From the NCBI GenBank assembly GCA_964030785.1, contig OZ034976.1, forward strand, positions 2,232,001 to 2,296,000: a stretch of 64,000 bases of DNA, written 5' to 3'. The number at the start of each line of letters is the position of its first letter. Position 1 is the stretch's first letter. The notes under the pieces were generated by a model that searched no databases, was not told where the DNA came from, and saw only the letters and a program-made list of their open reading frames with translations. Shown piece by piece: positions 38,373 through 51,310 of this stretch. Position numbers and translations under genes: made by a program. This DNA is from Siderastrea siderea. Lineage: Eukaryota; Cnidaria; Anthozoa; Scleractinia; Rhizangiidae.

Positions 38373-38689
38373 TTTTATTGGGCCCTGTATAATTTTACAA
38401 GGAAGCAATTACATACGTACAAGGCAGAACCTATCGGCTAAAGTGGTACCAAAGTGATTGCTTTTTTATTCCTAAATTTTCTTTGTGGGGGTGAGCTTCA
38501 AAAAATCGAAGTCTATGAGTGGGGATATTGGAGAGGGGGCTAATAGAGCTTTTGCTGTAACGCAAGGCTTAATCATTGAATTTTGAGGTCATGTCAACCT
38601 AGACATTTTAGAAAAAAGACAGGTAACAAAAATAATAATAGCAATAGCGTCATTATATTTAATGACTTGTAAAATAGGTAAAAGTCTGC

Positions 38690-39800
38690 ACCTTCACTGC
38701 TGCTAAAATTTTGAAGCAGAAATCTCTGAGAAGTAGTTATGTAAGGTGCTACTTACTATGCTGCGTACTCAGTGGTTCTAAGTTTTACGGTTGTGAATGA
38801 AATACTGAAATGTTACCATTTAAATTAAAGCTCTTGAACAGTGCTTCCTGGTGTCGCTGTATCTCTTGCTAAGTACGTATTACAAGCGAATTGTGTGACC
38901 TGAGATGTTAGCTTAGAAGATACTTATAGCAAACTTAGTTTTAGCATTTATGAAAATTAGAAAGGCAATTTTTTCAATTTTTTGTGAGTTAAAGTTTGGT
39001 CTTCAGCAAAGATTTGGCAACAATTGGTAAACTCCCCAGATGAATTAAATTTCAATACTTACCAAGATCGAACAAGGCTAATTGCAAAAGGCTCTTCTTG
39101 GTGTTTTTCCTTATTGGTGTTAACAAAAGTCTGCAACCGGGAAATTTCACAGTGAAAGTTAATTTATTCATTTAAGTCATTTTGAAATTGATTTTTAGAA
39201 AGGAGATCGAACCTATGCGCAAATTAGGATTCTGATATACATGCCAGATTTCTTCAACTGTTGATCATTTTACACTTTTCTCAAACAGAAATTTGATCAT
39301 TCCTAAAGTGAATTTATTTTGAGCTGTTTGCAACTATTATATTACGCTATAATGGGTAAATGGTTCCAGCTGGAAGCATACAAATATCCCTGAAACAAAA
39401 TTCATTTTTGAGGAGCTAAGCTCTAGGTTGTTTACTCATGGTTCACTTTACGCTAGAATAAGCAATATCCTTGATAGTGTTAAGTGAATTATGCGATTCT
39501 TAACAAAAACATATTTAAATGTTAGTTTTAAAGTCGTACATAACGTGGTCTGCATAACGAAATCTTTACATATCGATCCCAAAACTCATTCGGGGAACGA
39601 CCCAAATAATTCTCCGGAACACAAAGCGAAGCCAACGTTTGCGCACTGATAGCTGATGTCATCCGTAATAAAGGCAACTAACAAACAAGGAAATTTGAAA
39701 AAGAATTTACAACTCTTAAATTCTTTCGCCACATCAAAATCCTTAATGAAACTCCATCCGTTTAATACAGTTTCGAATAATTTTTATTCGTTATAACAAT
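38690..39800. repeat. Upstream repeat unit, copy A
   Basis: Diverged copy of a segment that recurs at 41740-42870, 45150-46200 and partly 47600-48130. Shared landmarks in order are AAATACTGAAATGTTA, TACGTATTACAAAG, CTTACCAAGATC(G/T)AACAAGG, TTTGATCATTCCTAAAGTG and a box AATAAAGGCAA(T/C)TAACAAAC (39675-39695). It lies directly upstream of the TPR-CHAT gene. Confidence 0.65.
39058..39140 (-). other. Candidate 5' untranslated exon of TPR-CHAT gene
   Basis: On the minus strand a donor-like CGATCTTG|GTAAGTATT ends a segment GTTAACACCAATAAGGAAAA followed by ACACCAAGAAGAG. Versions of it with the same donor are retained in copies near 42150-42225 and 45585-45655. Preservation of the donor across copies suggests a transcribed non-coding first exon. 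No transcript evidence is available. Confidence 0.3.
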
Positions 39801-40566
39801 TGTATTTCGCATGATTCATTGTTTTCAATAATTAGTAAGAGGAAGTCTCGACCTTCCAGAATTTTATCAACATCTAGAATTTTCGTCCGCATCCTGTAAG
39901 TGACCCCAAATTGAATTAATTTTAACCAATGGCATAATTTTTATTCGAATGCTTCGCAATAAAATGTAAAATTGAGCTCCAGCTTGTTTCGCTAATAAAA
40001 TTGACAATTTTGGGTATCTTTTTTCAATTACAAACGATCGGAAATTTAACTCCCAAAGATGCTTAACATTAACTTCTTTTCAGAATAATGGTGCATTGTA
40101 AAGCAAACGAATTTCAAAGAAAGGCAAAGAATACTCGGGGTATGCTGCTTCGTCGATTTCTAAGAATTAGCATCAAAAGGAGTGTAATAAAAGAAAAATG
40201 ACAGCGAGAAAAAACTGATAGCCCTCCTCAAGTCAGTTGTTTGCTTTATTCTGGGTTTGCAGACCAATAATTACACATAGTGTATATCTGAGGAAATTTG
40301 AAAAAAAAACTGCGCTGCTAACGCATCACTTTTTGCTTTTCGCTTTTCACTTTCGCTTCGCTTCGGAGCTGTTGGGGAGGGGTGGAGAGGGAGTCCCACC
40401 GCCAGTCGTTTGTAGTGTTCTGTCAGATATGTTGTTCTGAAACCGCTTAGATCTATTTCGTATTATTCTCTGCAAGAAAAGAAGGGCTTGCACATATTGA
40501 TAGTGTATTATCGATTGGTTTACGAATCCTTAATGAGAGAAAAGGAACAGGTCATTGTGGTACTTA

Positions 40567-40615
40567 AGCAGAGCTCACATTAATGGCAATTATTTCTATT
40601 AATGTGAGCTCTGCT
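40567..40615. repeat. 18-bp perfect inverted repeat
   Basis: AGCAGAGCTCACATTAAT at 40567-40584 and its inverse complement at 40598-40615, separated by 13 bp. No context explains it. Confidence 0.7.
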
Positions 40616-41299
40616 GAAGTCGCGAATGAACTGACGATGGCCACAACTGATCTGGATACATCTGGCACGGGGGCTTTAATTTTACCCAAGTAATTACAGT
40701 TAAACGCATCCAGAAAATTCAAGGGGTAAAGGTGAGCGACTTTCGAAGCGACGCCTAGCTCTTTCACATGTAATGTGTCTCTTTATCAACTGAACAGGAA
40801 GGCGGAGAAACTATTTTCAACGGATACGATGCGAAATCCTCTGTGATTAGTGATCAGGGACTGTCTTAGAGTTAAATTTAGAAGGCCAACGTGCAATTGT
40901 CTTTTCAGTGGAAAAAAAACAATTCACTCATTATTTGGTAGGTGAGTTTTGGTATATGATGGTCAAGTAATCAGTTAGTTTCGACATCACATCTTATTGG
41001 AAATTTTTAATTTTTAGTCAATTAACTATAGCTTTAATATAAATCACTTACCGCAACTAGATACCACAAAACTCTTTTTCATTGAGGCAAAGGAAGCTCA
41101 AACCTGCAAACCAGGAAAATTATCTGTCTGAGATTTATTTATATTCAGTTGTTTTGGTTAATATAAATGTGTTGCTTTAAAACTACCCATGGCGTACGAG
41201 GAATTGTTTTTTGTGATGCAACGTTACAAGAAAGAAAGTGGAGAAACCTGAGGACAACCTTGTTTAATCTTTGTCTTGCAACAGAATTAGCCGCGAGAT

Positions 41300-44200
41300 T
41301 AGTGCGTCTGAAGAGAGAAGAAAAATTTTGATTGCCTAAGCTTGTGAGGATGCCCGTTTCCGCCCTGAAATAAGGTTAATTTCGTTTGCGCTTGTACGCT
41401 TGCAGTTAATGAAAACCGGCCGTTTCTACAGATTAAGATTTTGCTTACCGCTCTCTCGTTATGACTTCAGACGCTATCTTAGAAGTTATTTATAGGAAAT
41501 TTAAAACCTCCGTTTATGAAAATAAGAACAGCAAGCCTTTTCCATTTTTTTGGTTAGGCTAAGACACGAAGAGTACAGTAAAAAGCGATGAAATTTGTGT
41601 CAATATTCGTTTCGCCTCAAAAGCATGTAGGTAAGTCATACATATACACATGGTAATCTAGTCTCACGTTAACATGTTAATTCCTGGAGTTCTCTCAAGA
41701 GGTTTTTACCCTTTCACTCTTAGAGAGAAAATGTGTTCGTTGTTAAGGCTGCTGACAAAATTTTGACGTGTTACCATTCAAACAAAAACTGCTGAGAAGG
41801 ACTTTAGTTGCTGTGGTGGTAAGATAAGTTTGTGAACGAAAAACTGAAAAGTTACCATTCAAATAAAACGCTTGAATATCAGTTGCTAGCTGGTTGTTGT
41901 TTGTTTTCCACATTACGTATTACAAAGCGAAATTAATGACCGCAGACGTTATTTTAGAAGTAACTTAATGGAAATTTAAAATTTTCGTTTATGAAAATTA
42001 GAACCACAGCAAGCCTTCTCCGATTTTTTTGTTAGTATAATTTTCGCCCTAAGGAAAGATTTGGCAACATTCAACTGTTGTACATAGTAGCTTTAATTTC
42101 TCGTCTTGTTGGAAAATTTCTTAGTAAAATTTAAATTCTGTATAAAACTTACCAAGATCTAACTAGTTGCTAAAAAGCTCTTCTCGCTGTTTCTCAGTGG
42201 AGTCAACAGAAACCTGTAAACGGGAAATTTTTATAGTGACAATTAATTTATTCACTTATTTTATTTAATTTTTTTATTGCTATACTTAGAAAAGCAGTCG
42301 AAGCAATGTGTAACAATGCTGAAAATCTGATACACAGGATTTTTAAAACTTGGTTAAAATATTAATACTTTCACACTCACCTCGAAAAGAGATTTGATCA
42401 TTCCTAAAGTGACTTCATTTTTAGGTGTTTAATTCTAGCAATTACATAACTCTTTAGAAGTCTATAAATATCACTGACTCAAAAGGCACTTATAATAACT
42501 AAAGAAGCTGAGTTTTAGGCTGTTGTTGTTCGCTCATTGGTCAGTCTACTATATTTAAGGTGGATTATCAGTCTCTATATCGATACCGTTGACAGTTTTT
42601 GTGAATTACGCTTCATTCCTTAAAAACCTGGTGCAAATATAGAACTGTTCACTTGTCGAACCCGATTTAGAACGACCCCGATAATTACATGAATCCGCAC
42701 CGGCTGTGAAAAAATATATATATTTACACAATAACTGGATGATGTCATTCGCAATAAAGGCAATTAACAAACGAGCCAATTTAAAATGAATTGACCTTGA
42801 GCCTAATGCTTTCCCGTCCGTCCCTCCCACTCAGTCAGTAAGTGCATAAAATTGCCCATTGGCAAGCTTATTGCGCTGTAAAGCATCACGATGAAGGAAA
42901 CCAGATTTGAAATTCCAAGACCCCCCGTGACGCCACTATACTACATAAGAAATGGATTCCCAAACTACTCTCAAGTACTGAGTTAAAATGTTGACCTGGC
43001 TGCTGAAGGGGTGTGGATTTTTTCACAGTAAAATAGACGGACATACACATATACCCCTAAAACCGTTCAAGTCGCAGACTATGCATGGGAAGTATTTGAT
43101 CGCGGAACCAACGTCTGCGACAGAAAGAGCAGTTAGGTTTTTCGTCTCGAGCTGCATTATTACCATATCAGTGAGGTGCAAAAGACTTAATAATTCCGAG
43201 ATCATACAGCCTGGTTTGATTAAACGTTCTTCTCCCTAAAGCTCACCACCTTAAAAGAAGGTCATTGCTCACGTGAAAATTCCTCACAATCTCGTTACCA
43301 AATTTGACAACAACAAACGAATGGAAGCGTTGTATAAACGAAAGTTCGAGATCTAAGTACAAGTGTTGGTGCCATGGTTTAGATACCTTGTGCAGTTAAG
43401 CACGAAAATATGAAAGGGAAAAATAATCGGTAGCAAATTAAAAACAAACACCAAGAAAATGGAAATTGGAAAAAGGGAAGAGTATGCAAATTTCACTTGC
43501 CTGAAAAGGTTCTCAGGGTCCTAAAATGACGCAAATAGACAGACTTTTCTTGACATATGGTTGTTTCGGATGGTGAGCGACAGAAGGGCAAATACAGCGA
43601 GAGGTTCTACTTATAACGTATCGATCAGGATCTGCCCTACAACCTCATTGGCTAATCACAAACAGTATCTGTTCTCGGTGAGAACAAACGCAACAGATTA
43701 TCACATGGTAACAAATCTCGGCGTAAGAAACATTATGTCTGACGTTTAAGTTTCGAATTGCAAACAAGAGACAGCGGCCTACTTTTTTCCGTAAAAGCTA
43801 TTTTAATTGAAAGGTAAACAGGAGAATTAAAATTAACTTAACTTAAGCAATAAAGAGTTGGAGAAACACTTTTTAAGAGCTACAGCAGCTCTTTAAGGGA
43901 AAAACATATCAAACGACTAAGAGGAAGTGTCACGAACAAAAAGATAATAATAAGAAGGATGCCATATATTTTAAAAATCACACAAAACAGGAACCTTAAA
44001 ATGTGTAAACATGTTGAAAATATGATATACAGGATTTCGTAGACTTAAAATCATTTCACTCACTTCAAACAGAAATTTGATCACCCATTTTAGTGAATTT
44101 AATAAAATAAAATAAGTGAATAAATTAATTGTCACTATAAAAATTTCCTGTTTACAGGTTTCTGTTGACCCCACTGAAAAACACCGAGAAGAAAATTATA

Positions 44201-44760
44201 CAAATCCTTAATGGTAGATGGTTCGTAACTGAAGCCAGCACAAAGATCACTAATGAGAAGCTAATTAGGTTGTTCGAAGAATGGGTCAATTCATGCTAAG
44301 GTTAATATATTCGGATTATCCGTCTCTTGTGCAAACAAGAGACAAACGTTTGTAAAAACAAACGCCAAGGAAAGCAAAATTAAAAAAAGGGAAAATACGC
44401 AAATTTAACTTGCGCGAAAAGATTCTTACCGTCCTAAAATGTCGCAAATAGAGAGACTCTTTCTGAGATATGGACGCTTCGGATAGTGAGCAACAGAAGG
44501 GCGAGTATAGGAAGAGGTTCTACTTTTAACGTATCGATCAGGATCCGCCCTACAACCTCATTGGCTAATCACGAACAATATCTGTTCTTGGTGAGAACAA
44601 CCCAACGGATTATCACGTGGTAACAAATCTCGACGTAAGTAACATAATGTCTGATGTTTAAGTTTTGAATTGTAAACAAGAAACAGCGTCCTACTTTTAT
44701 TCGCAAAAGCTATTCACTCGAAAAGTCAATAGGAAAAATGTAAGATTACTTAACTTCATC
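41300..44760. repeat. ~3.45-kb tandem duplication, first unit
   Basis: Begins GTCTGAAGAGAGAAGAAAAATTTTGATTGCCTA near 41307 and is repeated from about 44763 (GTCTGAAACGGAAAGAGAAATTTTGATTGCCTA). It includes copy B of the upstream unit (41740-42870) and a GTATCGATCAGGATCTGCCCTACAACC box near 43617, which recurs near 44527 and 47268. No gene was found inside. Confidence 0.65.
44104..44195. repeat. Local inverted copy of upstream-unit segment
   Basis: The sequence around TTACAGGTTTCTGTTGACCC is the inverse complement of 42181-42268 (AGTCAACAGAAACCTGTAAA and following TTAATTTATTCACTTATTTT). It shows an inversion inside the repeat field. Confidence 0.6.
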
Positions 44761-44762
44761 TG

Positions 44763-47700
44763 CGTCTGAAACGGAAAGAGAAATTTTGATTGCCTATGCT
44801 TGCGTGCATGCCGTTTCCCGCGAGGAAATAAGGGTATTACGTTTGCGCTAGTACCTGTGAGGCTAGTGAAAGCCAGGTCGTTTCTACACTTAAGATTTGC
44901 TTACCGCTCGCTCGAAAGCTCGCGGTTATGACATGAACTGTGGTCTAAAGGAAAGGCTAACAAACGAAGAGTACAATGAAAAGCTACGAAACTTACGTCG
45001 ATATTCGTGCCGCCTCAAAAGCGTATATGTAAGTCTTATACACATGATTTCCTAGTCTTGTGGAAGCTCAAATGAACATAATTCCTGGAGTTCCCTCAAG
45101 CGGTTTTGACCCATTCACTCTTAGAGAAAAAATGTGAACTTTTTAAGTCTCTTGACAATTTTTTGACGTGTTGCCATTCAAACAAAAACTGCTGAGAAGG
45201 AATTTAGTTGCTGTGGTGGAATTTACGATGCTCTTAAAGGTGGTTTAAAACTTTTAAGTTGTGGACGAAATACTGAAATGTTAAAATTCAACCAAAAAAA
45301 ACCCTTGACCATCGCTTGCTAGCCGGTTGCTGTTTGTTTTCCACAGTACGTATTACAAAGTGAAATTAATGACCTCAGACGTTATCTTGGAAGTTACGCA
45401 TAGGAAATTTAAAATCTCCATTTATGAAAATAAGAACAGCAATCCTTCTCCACTTTTTCTGTTAGATTAATTTTCGCCCTTAGGAAAGATTTGGCAACAT
45501 TAACTTTTGTACAGAGTAACTTTAATTTCTCGTCTTGTTACGTTGTAAAATTCTCAGTAGAATTTTAAATTCTGTGTAAAACTTACCAAGATCTAACAAG
45601 GCTAGTTGCAAAAAAGCTCTTCTCGATGTTTCTCTGTGGGGTGAACAGAAACCTGTAAACGGAAAATGTTCACAATTACAATTAATTTATCTACGTATTT
45701 TATTTTCTTAATTGCTTTGCTCAGAAAAGCTTTCGAGGCAATGTGTAACTGCACGGAACATCTGATGCACAAGATTTTGAAAACTTGATTAAAATCATTT
45801 CACATTCGTATCAAAAAGAGATTTGATCATTCCTAAAGTGATTTCATTTTTAGCTGAGTATTTAATTATGCAAATTATATAACTCTTTTATGGGTAAACG
45901 GTTCCTAATGGAAGGCTATACATATCACTGACTCAAAAGGTACTTGTAAGAAGCTGAGTTTTAGGTTGTTGTTCGCTCATTGGTCAGCCTATATTAAAGT
46001 CGGATGATCCGACTTTAACGTTATCTTTGAGAGCTTTTGTGAATTACGCTTCATTCCTTAAAAACCTAGTACTGTTCACTTGTCGAACCCGATTTGAAAC
46101 CACCCCAATAATTATCCGCACCAGCTGTGAAAACAATACTTTCGCAATATCTGATGTCATCCGCAATAAAGGCAATTAACAAAGAGGCCAAATTAAAATG
46201 AATTGACCTCGAGCCAAATATTTTCCTGTCCGACCCTCCCACTCAGTCAATAAGTGCATAATATTGCCCTAATACATTGAGCTGTAGAGTATCATGATGA
46301 AGGAAACTAGATTTGAAACTCTAAAAACTCCTATGACGCCACCATACTACATAAGAAATGAGTTCCAAAACTACTTTCAAGTAGTGAGTTAAAATGTTGA
46401 CCTGTCTTTTAAATGTTAGGGTGGGGGTGGGGGGGGGGGCCGTCTTTGCAATAGATGGCCTAACAGACACATATAAGCCTAAAATCGTTCAAATGAAGCC
46501 CCCAATTGCGGAGCCAATAGGAGCTTAAGCAAACACGACGGCGACGGTTAACGAGAACGTCTAAAAAAAACGCCTTATATAGGAAACAATGACTGCAGGT
46601 GCGTGATACCTTCTGGCACCGTTCGCTGTCATTCTGTGCACTTTTCATCTTCAAATGACGAAATTCAAAGTTTTGTCTAGAACGTGCACGCACGACGGTG
46701 AATTTTCGTTCTTCTCCCTGAACTGTAACGCCGTCAAGAAATTCAGCTCCTGGATCGTTCGGCCATATTAGACAGATTAAACTAAACGGGTTGGCATAAT
46801 CGCGAAGAAGTTTAACAGATTGTGAAGTCATTTTAAAGTGACGTTTTCCTACGCGTTGCCGTCGTGGTTGCTTAAGTTTCCTAATATCTGCACCAGAAAG
46901 GGAAGTTACGTTTTCCGTCCCGAGCTGCAATATTACCATATCAGGTGCGAGAGATTAAACAATGCCGAGATCGATCATACAGCCTAGTTTGATTAACCGT
47001 TCCTTCCCCGGGCCGTTTTAGAAGTACAAGTGTTGGTGCCATTTGTGAACAAAGTTGTTCAGTTAAGCGGCGAAGAAATTAAAGGGACAGACAACCGGTA
47101 GCAAATTAAAACAAACGCCAAGGAAAACGAAAGAAAAGGAAGAATATAGAAATTTAACTTGCCTGAACACGGTCCTAAAATGACGCAAATACAGAGACAC
47201 TTCCTGCAATATGAACGCTTAGGATGGCGTGCGACAGAATGGCGAATATAGCGTGAGGTTCTACTTTTAGCGTATCGATCAAGATCCGCCCTACAACCTC
47301 ATTGGCTAATCACGACCAATTTCTGCTCTGAGTTAAAGAACAAACCCAAAGGATTGTCAGGTGACAACAAACCTCCACGTAAGTAACATTATGTCTGATG
47401 TTCAAGTTTCGAATTGCACACAAGAGACAGCGCCCTACTTTTATTCGTAAAAGCTATTTTAATTGCAAAGTAACTACGAAAATTGAAGTTTACTTAACTT
47501 TAGCAATAAGAAGTTGGAATCTAATACTTTTTAAGAGCTATGTTGATCAGCTCTATAAGAAAAACCAATGAAATGACTAAGAAAAAGTGTTACGAGCTTA
47601 AAGATAATAAGTAGAAAGATACTATTTTAAAAATCACACATAACAAGACCTTTTTAAATGTGTAACCAGTTTGAAATTATGATATACAGGATTTCGTACA

Positions 47701-48130
47701 TTTAAAATCATTTCACACATACCTCAAACAGAAATTTGATCATCCCTTCTAGTAAATTTAATTTTAGCTGTGTGCAATTTGTTCAAATGTTTAATGGTAG
47801 ATGGTTCAGAATTGAAGCATCCCTGACACGAAGCTAAGTTTCAGGTTGTTCACAGAATGGGTCAATTTATGCTAAGGTCTTTTTAGTCGGATTATCCGTC
47901 ATCGATAGCAAATTAAGCGTTTCTTAATATTAACATTTACTTCCTTTGAAAACTGGTCCAAACTTCGGACTCTTTGCATGTCGAACCTGAGACGCATTAG
48001 GAATGACCTCAATAATTCTCTGACCAGATGTATAAACAATGCGTTTGTGCAAGATCTGATGTCAATAAAGGCAATTAACAAACATGATAATTTTTTAATC
48101 AGTTCACCGACTCTACTTTTGCCACATAAA
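44763..48130. repeat. ~3.45-kb tandem duplication, second unit
   Basis: Diverged copy of 41300-44760, carrying copy C (45150-46200) and ending with partial copy D (47600-48130), whose conserved box lies near 48060-48085. It carries the inserted MITE at 46519-46884, absent from the first unit. No gene is seen. Confidence 0.65.
46519..46884. mobile_element. ~366-bp MITE with GAGCTTAAGCAA termini
   Basis: Left end GGAGCTTAAGCAAACACGAC and right end whose inverse complement reads GAAACTTAAGCAACCACGAC. The sister tandem unit lacks the insert: at 43105-43130, GAACCAACGTCTGCGACAGAAAG corresponds to the flanks GAGCCAA and TATCTGCACCAGAAAG. This gives a natural empty site. Confidence 0.7.
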
Positions 48131-49597
48131 AACCGTAATCAAACTACAATTTTAAATAATTTGTGTTCATTATGGGATTGTATTTCAGTTTGCTTATGTT
48201 ACGTTTTTAATGACTACTATATATGACTAGTTATAGTTCCGATAGAAACTGTATAGGAAACATCAAACGTTCGTTTCTTGCACTGTTTTCTTTTTCACTG
48301 GCTAGAGTAGAAGCTAATGGGGTTTGCCAATTGTCAATCACAAATATTTCATTAGACTCGGTACAAGAAATGATCGGCATTTAACGATTCCTAAGTGTCC
48401 CGTTCTATTAGACTGGTGCAGACGACCACAACCAAAATCTGTTGTCAGTTCAATTATTCAGACGTTTTAACAATTTATCTGAATAAAAATCAGATAAATT
48501 GCAAGACACGAGAAAAGAAATTAACCCATCAACTTGTACATGTGTTTCTTGTGGAGTGATTGAGTTTATTTTGACTACTGTTAATCCCTCAGGGAAACAT
48601 AGAAACTACACATGAGGACAAGGACCGATGAGCCAGTAAAAATTGAGGTGAAGAAGCTAGCGGAGGGACACGAAATAACATCATGTTAAAGATTCGCATG
48701 CGGTTCATTGGCGAGAAGTGTAATGTTTCACTTATTTCTTTATTGTAAACTTCGGTCCGTTTTGTCGTTAACTGATAAAACTCCACTTATACTGGATTTT
48801 TCCCTTCCTTTTTTTAGGTGGGGTGGGGTGGGTGTGTTTGATTAGACTTTTATCAGTGAACGGAAAATTTCGCCTTTCAGTATTATTCATTAAAACATAA
48901 ACGAAAAATCCTCACAAAATGACTTATCATATCGACATAAAAAAAAAACCTGGCGGAAATATAGGACCTCATTTCAGTTTTTACAAAGAAATGCATTCCA
49001 GGTGGGAGGAGGAGGGGGGGGGGGAGGGAAGCGGAGCGGCTTGGTAAACCCGGTGTGATACTGATCTATGAAGCTAATAGATATAAAAATGATCATAAAA
49101 CGAACTGCGAGTGAAATATGACGTGAATAAACAGGCTATTAAAGTGAGCAACTCACGCAGTTTAACTGGAAAAAACCTAAAAGAATTAGGGTTGAACGGG
49201 ACCTTGCGATACTATCGAACCGGCTCGAACTACAATCATTGTTACCATGCTGGAACACCGTGGGTACTATCTTGCCTCTCTCCCACTCCTACTAGGCAAT
49301 GTTCTAAAGAACGTTTCAACTAATTAGATAAAGGCAAACGCGCAGACCATTGTGCAGTATTAAAATGACGGTAGGAGGAAAGGGTGTTCCGGGTACTTGT
49401 GATACCTTTAATGGTATGGTGCCGATGAACAAAGTTGAAGTAACTTCCATTTCAGTTACTACAACGTACAGTTCTTCCTACTTTCTTTCAAGCTCAGCGT
49501 AGCATCGATACATACATGACCATACATATAATGCGGGATCTTGTATAGCACTTTCCTTAGTAATCGTAATAATTAAATGTTGTGAGAAAAGTGCTCT
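48131..49597. other. Intergenic stretch without gene
   Basis: AT-rich. A 12-bp inverted repeat (CAATTTATCTGA / TCAGATAAATTG) lies near 48471-48501 and a purine-rich tract at 49000-49035. Nothing else is recognised. Confidence 0.4.
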
Positions 49598-49745
49598 GGG
49601 TAATTGTTTCCAGACGTTTCGGGTATGACCCCTTCATCAGTGGATTAATTTTTTGGTTGCACAGAAAACGTTGAAGTCAAACGCAACCAAAAAATTAATC
49701 CACTGATGAAGGGGTCATACCCGAAACGTCTGGAAACAATTACCC
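49598..49745. repeat. Perfect 63-bp inverted repeat (hairpin)
   Basis: The arms 49598-49660 and 49683-49745 are exact inverse complements, with a 22-nt loop. They contain GTTTCCAGACGTTTCGGGTA and CCCCTTCATCAGTGGATTAA. Perfect identity suggests recent origin or ongoing arm homogenisation. It is probably a fold-back transposon relic. Confidence 0.85.
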
Positions 49746-50967
49746 AAGAGTTTATTACGATGACCATACATGTGTACATTAAAAAGAAGTCATTGATAAA
49801 ACCACAAGCGTGTAGCGTGTTTACCATTTAGTCTCAGAAACAAAAAAAGAAAAAAAAAATGGAAAAAAAAGAAAGAACATAAACAAATAAAACAACAAAT
49901 GGCTATAGACAAATTTGCCTGGTGCGAGCTCCAGATAAACAGGCTACGTCGAGGGTTATTAAAAATAATTCACAGAACTTCGCCTATTTAATTAAGTAGC
50001 AGCGTACCTTGTGAGCAATTCTGTATTTTTATTTCTGTCTTTGCCTGCTGTGTATAAAGCAATCAACTCCAAATTAGCTTGACTTGACAGGTCACGTGAC
50101 AATTTTTGACCTCAATAAACCTTCCCTCTTAAATAACTTATCGCTGTTACGTAGATCCTAAAGTTATTTTGTGTTGTGTTAAATGTTGAAAAAGTTACAC
50201 CCACCCCCCGACACGAATTAAGGCCCAGGCCTTAATCGACTGTCTATGTTTTATTAAAATTGAAAAAAAAGATCCACGTTAATTATGGACTATTGACTTG
50301 TTTTCATATTTTCTGCTCACGCGCCATCCATGTATTTTAGCTGTAAGGCCTTTGCAAATGACAACCTAAGGTTGAGTTTAATTGAAAGGTAAGGATGGCA
50401 ACAATTTTAAGTTATTTACTCAACAAGCCAACGTAAATAAAATTTGACAAGGAAAATGGGACTCCAGTGAATCATATTAAAAACTCTCCAACTAACAACT
50501 ACTGAGGGCGCTTTCGAATATTCTGGCGCGGGAAACCCATTTCCTGACTGCAACAAAAATATGCAAAGATATTTCGTTCAAGATTTTACGCGATGTGTCT
50601 TAAACCTATAGTTAACCTAACACCAATTTGGTACGAAATGTCAATCTCTATGGAAAATTGATATTTCTATAGTTGATATTTCTATAGTTATTATTTGACG
50701 GGCACGTGCTTCAAAATTTGGAACTTTCCTGTTTTCAATGGAAATTGAATTTAAATTTCCTGCAGCAACCTTAACAATTTCACATTATATTGGTGCTTTA
50801 ATTTTGCTGGTTTTGGTCAGTGTTTGAAAATGATGACGTAATTTTCACGCTGTTTGACACATGTTTAGCGAGATAACGAAATACACGTACCCTTTTTTCC
50901 ATACGCGAACTTTATTTTTGTTTGCTTTGAATCAGCACTGGTTAGACAAGGGCTGGGCTCGATAGCT

Positions 50968-51310
50968 TTGTTGACAAATGTTGCCCAACCAATCCATTTC
51001 TCCGGGGAGGGACCTTTGAGGAGTTTTATGACCCCATCACTGTGAGTTTCAATGCCCCTGTCCTGTGACGTTGACTACACTGGTCAGCGGTGCGACAATA
51101 TAAAGCATCCGCTGAGCTGTAAAGATATGGTAAAATATCAGTGGCGCCAAAACTTCTGGATCCACTTCGCTTGCGATTCTGAAAACAACCTTTCCCCACT
51201 CTACTGCCATTTTAATTCTTAATCCGACCACGTTTGGGCGTTAATACAGTCTTATTCGCTTGCAAAGAAAGCCGTGCTCGCTGATCACGGATTTAGTACT
51301 GACCGTCCTG
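50968..51310 (+). pseudogene. Decayed copy of PAN/EGF/fibrinogen-like gene exon
   Basis: Matches the second exon of the intact gene at 59994-60320 almost base for base in stretches: GTTGCCCAACCAATCCAT, GGAGGGACCTTTGAGGAG, TACACTGGTCAGCGGTGCGAC and GAAAACAACCTTTCCCCACT. Frame disruptions and stops are present (e.g. TTCTTAATCC in place of the sense stretch). Nothing of the signal-peptide/PAN exon is seen nearby. It is a duplicated and degenerated family member. Confidence 0.8.

Noticed and set aside
32264..38392. Series of long plus-strand ORFs (up to 491 aa) with Leu/Trp/Cys-rich repeats
   Set aside because: They are exact antisense shadows of the 120-bp TPR units. The repeat is a multiple of three, so one open antisense frame stays open. 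The minus-strand frame is the TPR protein with a CHAT domain.
30615..38408. CRISPR-like or satellite array
   Set aside because: Regular spacing of repeats comes from tandem TPR codons; there are no unique spacers and the frame is coding.
46460..46939. 159-aa minus-strand ORF
   Set aside because: It spans the MITE at 46519-46884 and runs across both insertion borders; it has no domain and no counterpart in the empty sister unit.
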